A DNA stretch of 7,498 nt from Anaerolineae bacterium (GTDB taxonomy: Bacteria; Chloroflexota; Anaerolineae; JADYZS01), in assembly GCA_020853075.1 (NCBI GenBank), contig JADYZS010000333.1, positions 1 to 7,498 of the forward strand, in the 5' to 3' direction. Each line of letters starts with the position of its first letter. The stretch's first letter is position 1. Below the pieces are notes generated by a model that saw nothing but the letters and a program-made list of their open reading frames with translations, had not been told where the DNA came from and ran no database searches. Both the position numbers and the translations under genes were made by a program. Shown here piece by piece: positions 5,410 to 7,498 of this stretch.

Positions 5410-6705
5410 ATGCACGAATCGTCCGTTGATAAAATCCCCGCAACTGGCTCAGTTCCCCAAGCGCATACGCCGCCAGGCAGGTTACACTTTCCGACGCTGC
5501 CGCGCACATTCGTCGCCCTGAGCCACTACAACTATCGCCTCTACTGGTTCGGGCAAATCGTGTCCTACTCCGGCAATTGGATGCAGTCGCTGGCCCAGGG
5601 CTGGCTGGTCTTGCGTCTGACCGACTCGCCTTTCCTCCTCGGTCTGGTCGGTTTCATCAGTTCCGTGCCGGTTCTGATCCTCTCGTTGTGGGGTGGCGTC
5701 GTCGCTGATCGCCACGCCAAACGCAATCTCCTCACCATCACCCAGACTGTCAGCATGATCCTGGCCTTCGTGCTCGCCTTCTTGACCTTCAGCGGGCATG
5801 TGCAGTTCGGGCATGTTACCGTCATTGCCTTTCTCCTGGGCATCGTTAACGCATTTGACGTTCCCGCGCGCCATGCTTTTGTGGCAGAGGTGGTTGGCAA
5901 AGAGGACTTGACCAATGCCATCGCGCTTAATTCCACGGCTTTCAACATCGCCCGTGTCTGCGGACCCGCTGCCGCCGGGATACTGGTGGCTGTCGTGGGC
6001 GAAGCGTGGGCATTCACCTTCAACGGGCTTTCGTTTCTCGCCGTGATTGCCAGCCTCCTCGCTATGCGCTTACCCCGATGGGCCTCTAACGGAACGGCGG
6101 GGTCGCCCTGGCAGCGGCTGCGAGAGGGGCTGAGTTACGTCCGCCACTCGCCTATCACGTTGGGCCTCCTTGCAATAGTCGGCACGACCAGCCTCTTCGG
6201 TGTGGCCTATGCCACCCTGATGCCAGTGTTTGCGCGCGACGTCCTGCGCGTAGGGGCAACCGGGCAGGGTCTCCTGATGTCCTCGGTAGGTGCTGGCGCG
6301 CTGGCCGGTGCGCTCACGGTGGCAACTTATGGCAGCGGCGGGCGGCGCGGGCGTCTCCTGACAGCAGGTAACCTGGTGCTCCCTATCGCGCTGATCATCT
6401 TCGCAAACTCTCGTTGGTTCCCTCTCTCCATGGCGGCCATCGCCTGCGCCGGAGCCGGGCTCATCACCCAGAATGTCACCGCGAACACTCTGATACAGAC
6501 CCTTGCACCGGATGATTTACGAGGTCGTGTCATGAGTGTATGGACTATGGTCATCATGGGCCTGATGCCTTTCGGTTCATTTCAGGCCGGCCTCTTAGCC
6601 GAACGGTTTGGCGCTCCGGCGGCTGTGACGGTGGGGGCATTGGTATGCCTCGCCGCGGCTCTCTTGGTGCAGGTGCGTCTGCCCCACCTACGTAGCCTGG
6701 ACTGA
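5410..6705 (+). CDS. MFS transporter, MFS_3 (EntS-like) exporter family
   Basis: A 431-residue major facilitator in the inner membrane, full length for 12 helices. Seen: a polar N-terminal tail of about 35 residues, then the family opening ALSHYNYRLYWFGQIVS (36-52). The loop 2-3 signature is GGVVADRHAKR (95-105). The MFS_3 hallmark region starts at AFDVPARHAF (148-157), continues through EDLTNAIALN (165-174) and ends at ARVCGPAAAG (181-190). DDLRGRVMSVW marks the second-half loop. MFS_3 members are proton-driven effluxers, including the enterobactin exporter EntS and many drug or metabolite exporters; no substrate can be inferred here. The ATG at 5410 is supported by the promoter 8 nt upstream, implying leaderless translation. 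The tail before residue 33 is longer than in many relatives, so a later start is conceivable, but none has a good ribosome site. The gene diverges from the protease operon. Confidence 0.9.
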   Translation: MHESSVDKIPATGSVPQAHTPPGRLHFPTLPRTFVALSHYNYRLYWFGQIVSYSGNWMQSLAQGWLVLRLTDSPFLLGLVGFISSVPVLILSLWGGVVADRHAKRNLLTITQTVSMILAFVLAFLTFSGHVQFGHVTVIAFLLGIVNAFDVPARHAFVAEVVGKEDLTNAIALNSTAFNIARVCGPAAAGILVAVVGEAWAFTFNGLSFLAVIASLLAMRLPRWASNGTAGSPWQRLREGLSYVRHSPITLGLLAIVGTTSLFGVAYATLMPVFARDVLRVGATGQGLLMSSVGAGALAGALTVATYGSGGRRGRLLTAGNLVLPIALIIFANSRWFPLSMAAIACAGAGLITQNVTANTLIQTLAPDDLRGRVMSVWTMVIMGLMPFGSFQAGLLAERFGAPAAVTVGALVCLAAALLVQVRLPHLRSLD

Positions 6706-6736
6706 ACGCCGCGATTCCGGCGCGATCTCCTCACAA

Positions 6737-6794
6737 CTTAACCTGATTCTGAACGACCCTTAATCGTCCTTTAATCTCCTTCAACTATCCTCAA
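6737..6794 (+). promoter_or_regulatory. Tandem TTAA-type half-site array, PhoB/SphR-box-like
   Basis: Six related half-sites follow one another: CTTAACC, CTGAACG, CTTAATC, TTTAATC, TTCAACT and CTCAAGA. Their AA pairs lie at 6740, 6752, 6762, 6773, 6783 and 6793, an average step of about 10.6 bp, so all face one side of the helix. Eight-base CTTAACCT-like repeats at 11-bp intervals are the known Pho box of cyanobacterial SphR, and OmpR/PhoB regulators in general bind such direct repeats. The array ends at a -10, overlapping where the -35 would be, as in PhoB-activated promoters. Which regulator binds, and whether phosphate is the signal, are inferences. Confidence 0.6.
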
Positions 6795-6800
6795 GATAAT
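6795..6800 (+). promoter_or_regulatory. -10 element GATAAT downstream of the half-site array
   Basis: GATAAT is one base from the TATAAT consensus and is placed directly after the array; the sequence at the -35 distance (6772-6777) is a half-site, not TTGACA. This is the layout of an activator-dependent promoter. The predicted transcript starts near 6807 on the plus strand. Confidence 0.55.
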
Positions 6801-6806
6801 GCAGTG

Positions 6807-6973
6807 GCTGAGATGGTTTGGCACACCTCAAAGCCCTGTGAGTTTCCAACAACCTGTCGGTTGTACCTCCTCCTGATGCTCTCTCAGCCTGCGGTCTCAA
6901 CCCAGGTGCGCGGGCTGAGAGAGGAAAACTATCGGGGGAGGATGGTTACCGAGGTAGCCATCCTCCCCCGTTT
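6807..6973 (+). ncRNA. Candidate structured small RNA, about 167 nt
   Basis: Bounded by the array-linked -10 and a strong hairpin, this stretch holds three perfect or near-perfect stem-loops. They are ACAACC/GGTTGT with a TGTC loop (6849-6864); CTCTCTCAGCC/GGCTGAGAGAG with a 23-nt loop (6879-6923); and the 18-bp hairpin at 6933-6970. The linker between the first two reads ACCTCCTCCT (6865-6874), an unpaired anti-Shine-Dalgarno motif of the kind some regulatory RNAs use to bind mRNAs. The 5' end GGCTGAGA (6806-6813) could compete for the TCTCAGCC arm. No plus-strand gene follows, since pgk is antisense. It matches no RNA family I recognise. Alternatives are a long 3' untranslated region of the exporter mRNA or a short peptide gene. 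Confidence 0.4.
6933..6973. terminator. Strong hairpin, probable shared terminator
   Basis: Arms 6933-6950 and 6953-6970 pair over 18 positions with one G-T wobble, starting CGGGGGAGGATGG. The plus strand continues GTTTCG and the minus strand GATAGTTTTC, so the T tails are short in both directions. It lies 47 bp beyond the pgk stop on one side and ends the candidate small RNA on the other. The hairpin is certain; terminator function is likely but its tails are weak. Confidence 0.7.
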
Positions 6974-7016
6974 CGCGTGCACCCCCTGAATTGGCGATGG
7001 ATATTGCTGGAACTAT

Positions 7017-7498
7017 CTATTTATCCATCAGCGCGGCGACGCCCGGCAGGACGCGACCTTCCAGGAACTCCAGCGACGCGCCACCGCCAGTGGAGATGTG
7101 GCTCATCTTGTCCGCCAGGCCCGCCTGCTCAACCGCCGCCGCCGAGTCGCCACCGCCGATGACGGTAGTGGCATCGGGCAACTCGGCGAGCACTTTCGCG
7201 ATGGCCTTCGTTCCCTCGGCGAAGCGCGGGACCTCAAAGACGCCCATGGGGCCGTTCCAAACGACGGTGCGCGCGCCAGCGAGCGCGGCTTTGTATCGCT
7301 TAACCGTGTCCGGGCCGATGTCCAGGATGCGCCAGCCCGCGGCGACGGCACTAACCACCACGACCTGGGAACGTGCGTCCGCAGCGAAGGCATCCGCCAC
7401 CACCGCGTCGGTGGGCAGGAGCAACTTGTCGCCTGCCTGGGCCATCAGTCGCTGCGCTTCGGCCAGGCTGCCATCCTCCACCAGCGAATCGCCCACGG
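7017..7498 (-). CDS. pgk: Phosphoglycerate kinase, C-terminal part (5' end outside window)
   Basis: The last 159 residues of the glycolytic enzyme that interconverts 1,3-bisphosphoglycerate plus ADP and 3-phosphoglycerate plus ATP in the cytoplasm. The full enzyme is about 390-400 residues, so this is most of the C-terminal, nucleotide-binding domain. Seen, counting from the first complete codon: VVWNGPMGVFE (78-88), which closes over the adenine nucleotide; IGGGDSAAA (113-121); and STGGGASLEFLEG (135-147), the glycine-rich loop holding the nucleotide phosphates. All are intact, so the enzyme looks active. The reading frame is open through the right edge; the valine at the first complete codon (GTG, 7494-7496) is internal, not a start. 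The stop is TAA, and pgk converges on the 6933-6973 hairpin. Any gap or tpiA neighbour would lie beyond the window. Confidence 0.97.
   Translation of the reverse strand, partial: VGDSLVEDGSLAEAQRLMAQAGDKLLLPTDAVVADAFAADARSQVVVVSAVAAGWRILDIGPDTVKRYKAALAGARTVVWNGPMGVFEVPRFAEGTKAIAKVLAELPDATTVIGGGDSAAAVEQAGLADKMSHISTGGGASLEFLEGRVLPGVAALMDK

Noticed and set aside
5482..6023. Long minus-strand frames antisense to the exporter
   Set aside because: They are open because of the GC-rich codon bias of the real plus-strand gene; they are very rich in polar and charged residues and show no family motif.
6707..6722. Small hairpin CGCCG/CGGCG right after the exporter stop
   Set aside because: Five base pairs with no T tract; too weak to call an intrinsic terminator.
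6898..6970. TPP riboswitch-like string (GGTGCGCGGGCTGAGAGAGG)
   Set aside because: The CTGAGA box is present, but the second conserved half of the thi-box (ACCTGAT followed by the GGxTAATxCC stem and AGGGA) is missing, and no thiamine gene follows.
6804..6989. 61-codon open frame on the plus strand after the half-site array
   Set aside because: It starts with GTG or a nearby ATG (6813) without a ribosome binding site, reads through the strong hairpin at 6933-6970, and its composition is mostly the palindromic arms. It remains a weak alternative to the RNA reading.

Overview
The window is GC-rich and tightly packed, and it carries no phage, plasmid or transposase gene. The gene set is a chloroplast EGY-type site-2 protease, a second short site-2 protease, a soluble dolichyl-phosphate-type glycosyltransferase, a divergent TyrA, an MFS_3 exporter and phosphoglycerate kinase. 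With several GTG/TTG starts and one probable leaderless gene, this best suits a free-living environmental bacterium, possibly a member of the Chloroflexota. That placement is an inference from gene style; no marker gene here fixes it.

Layout. Positions 1-1031 (-) hold an EGY-like M50 membrane protease that runs off the left edge. It diverges from a class I SAM methyltransferase (1157-1933, +), and the two promoters interleave in the 125-bp gap. The methyltransferase converges on a family 2 glycosyltransferase (1984-2688, -), and one bidirectional hairpin terminator serves both. Next comes a 94-bp nested palindrome with a terminator at its centre, flanked by a 9-bp direct repeat. Then follows a compact minus-strand operon, read from 5281 down to 2851: short M50 protease, HD-domain protein, TyrA-like dehydrogenase, GIY-YIG protein. 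Gaps in the operon are 9-16 bp. It has a clear promoter (TTGCCA-17-TATCAT) and ends at the terminator inside the palindrome. Divergent from it is an MFS_3 exporter (5410-6705, +), whose extended -10 sits only 8 nt from the ATG. The 3' end of pgk (7017-7498, -) enters from the right edge.

The most unusual stretch is the 311-bp gap at 6706-7016. It contains six T/A-rich half-sites spaced about one helical turn apart, resembling PhoB/SphR-type boxes, and then a GATAAT -10. After that come about 167 nt with three hairpins, the last an 18-bp hairpin that looks like a terminator. No same-strand gene follows, because pgk is antisense. I read this as a candidate regulated small RNA; that is an inference, not an established annotation.

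The genes do not form one obvious pathway. The protease/HD/TyrA-like/GIY-YIG operon mixes membrane proteolysis, a metal-dependent hydrolase fold, an oxidoreductase that has lost two expected catalytic residues, and a small nuclease-fold protein.
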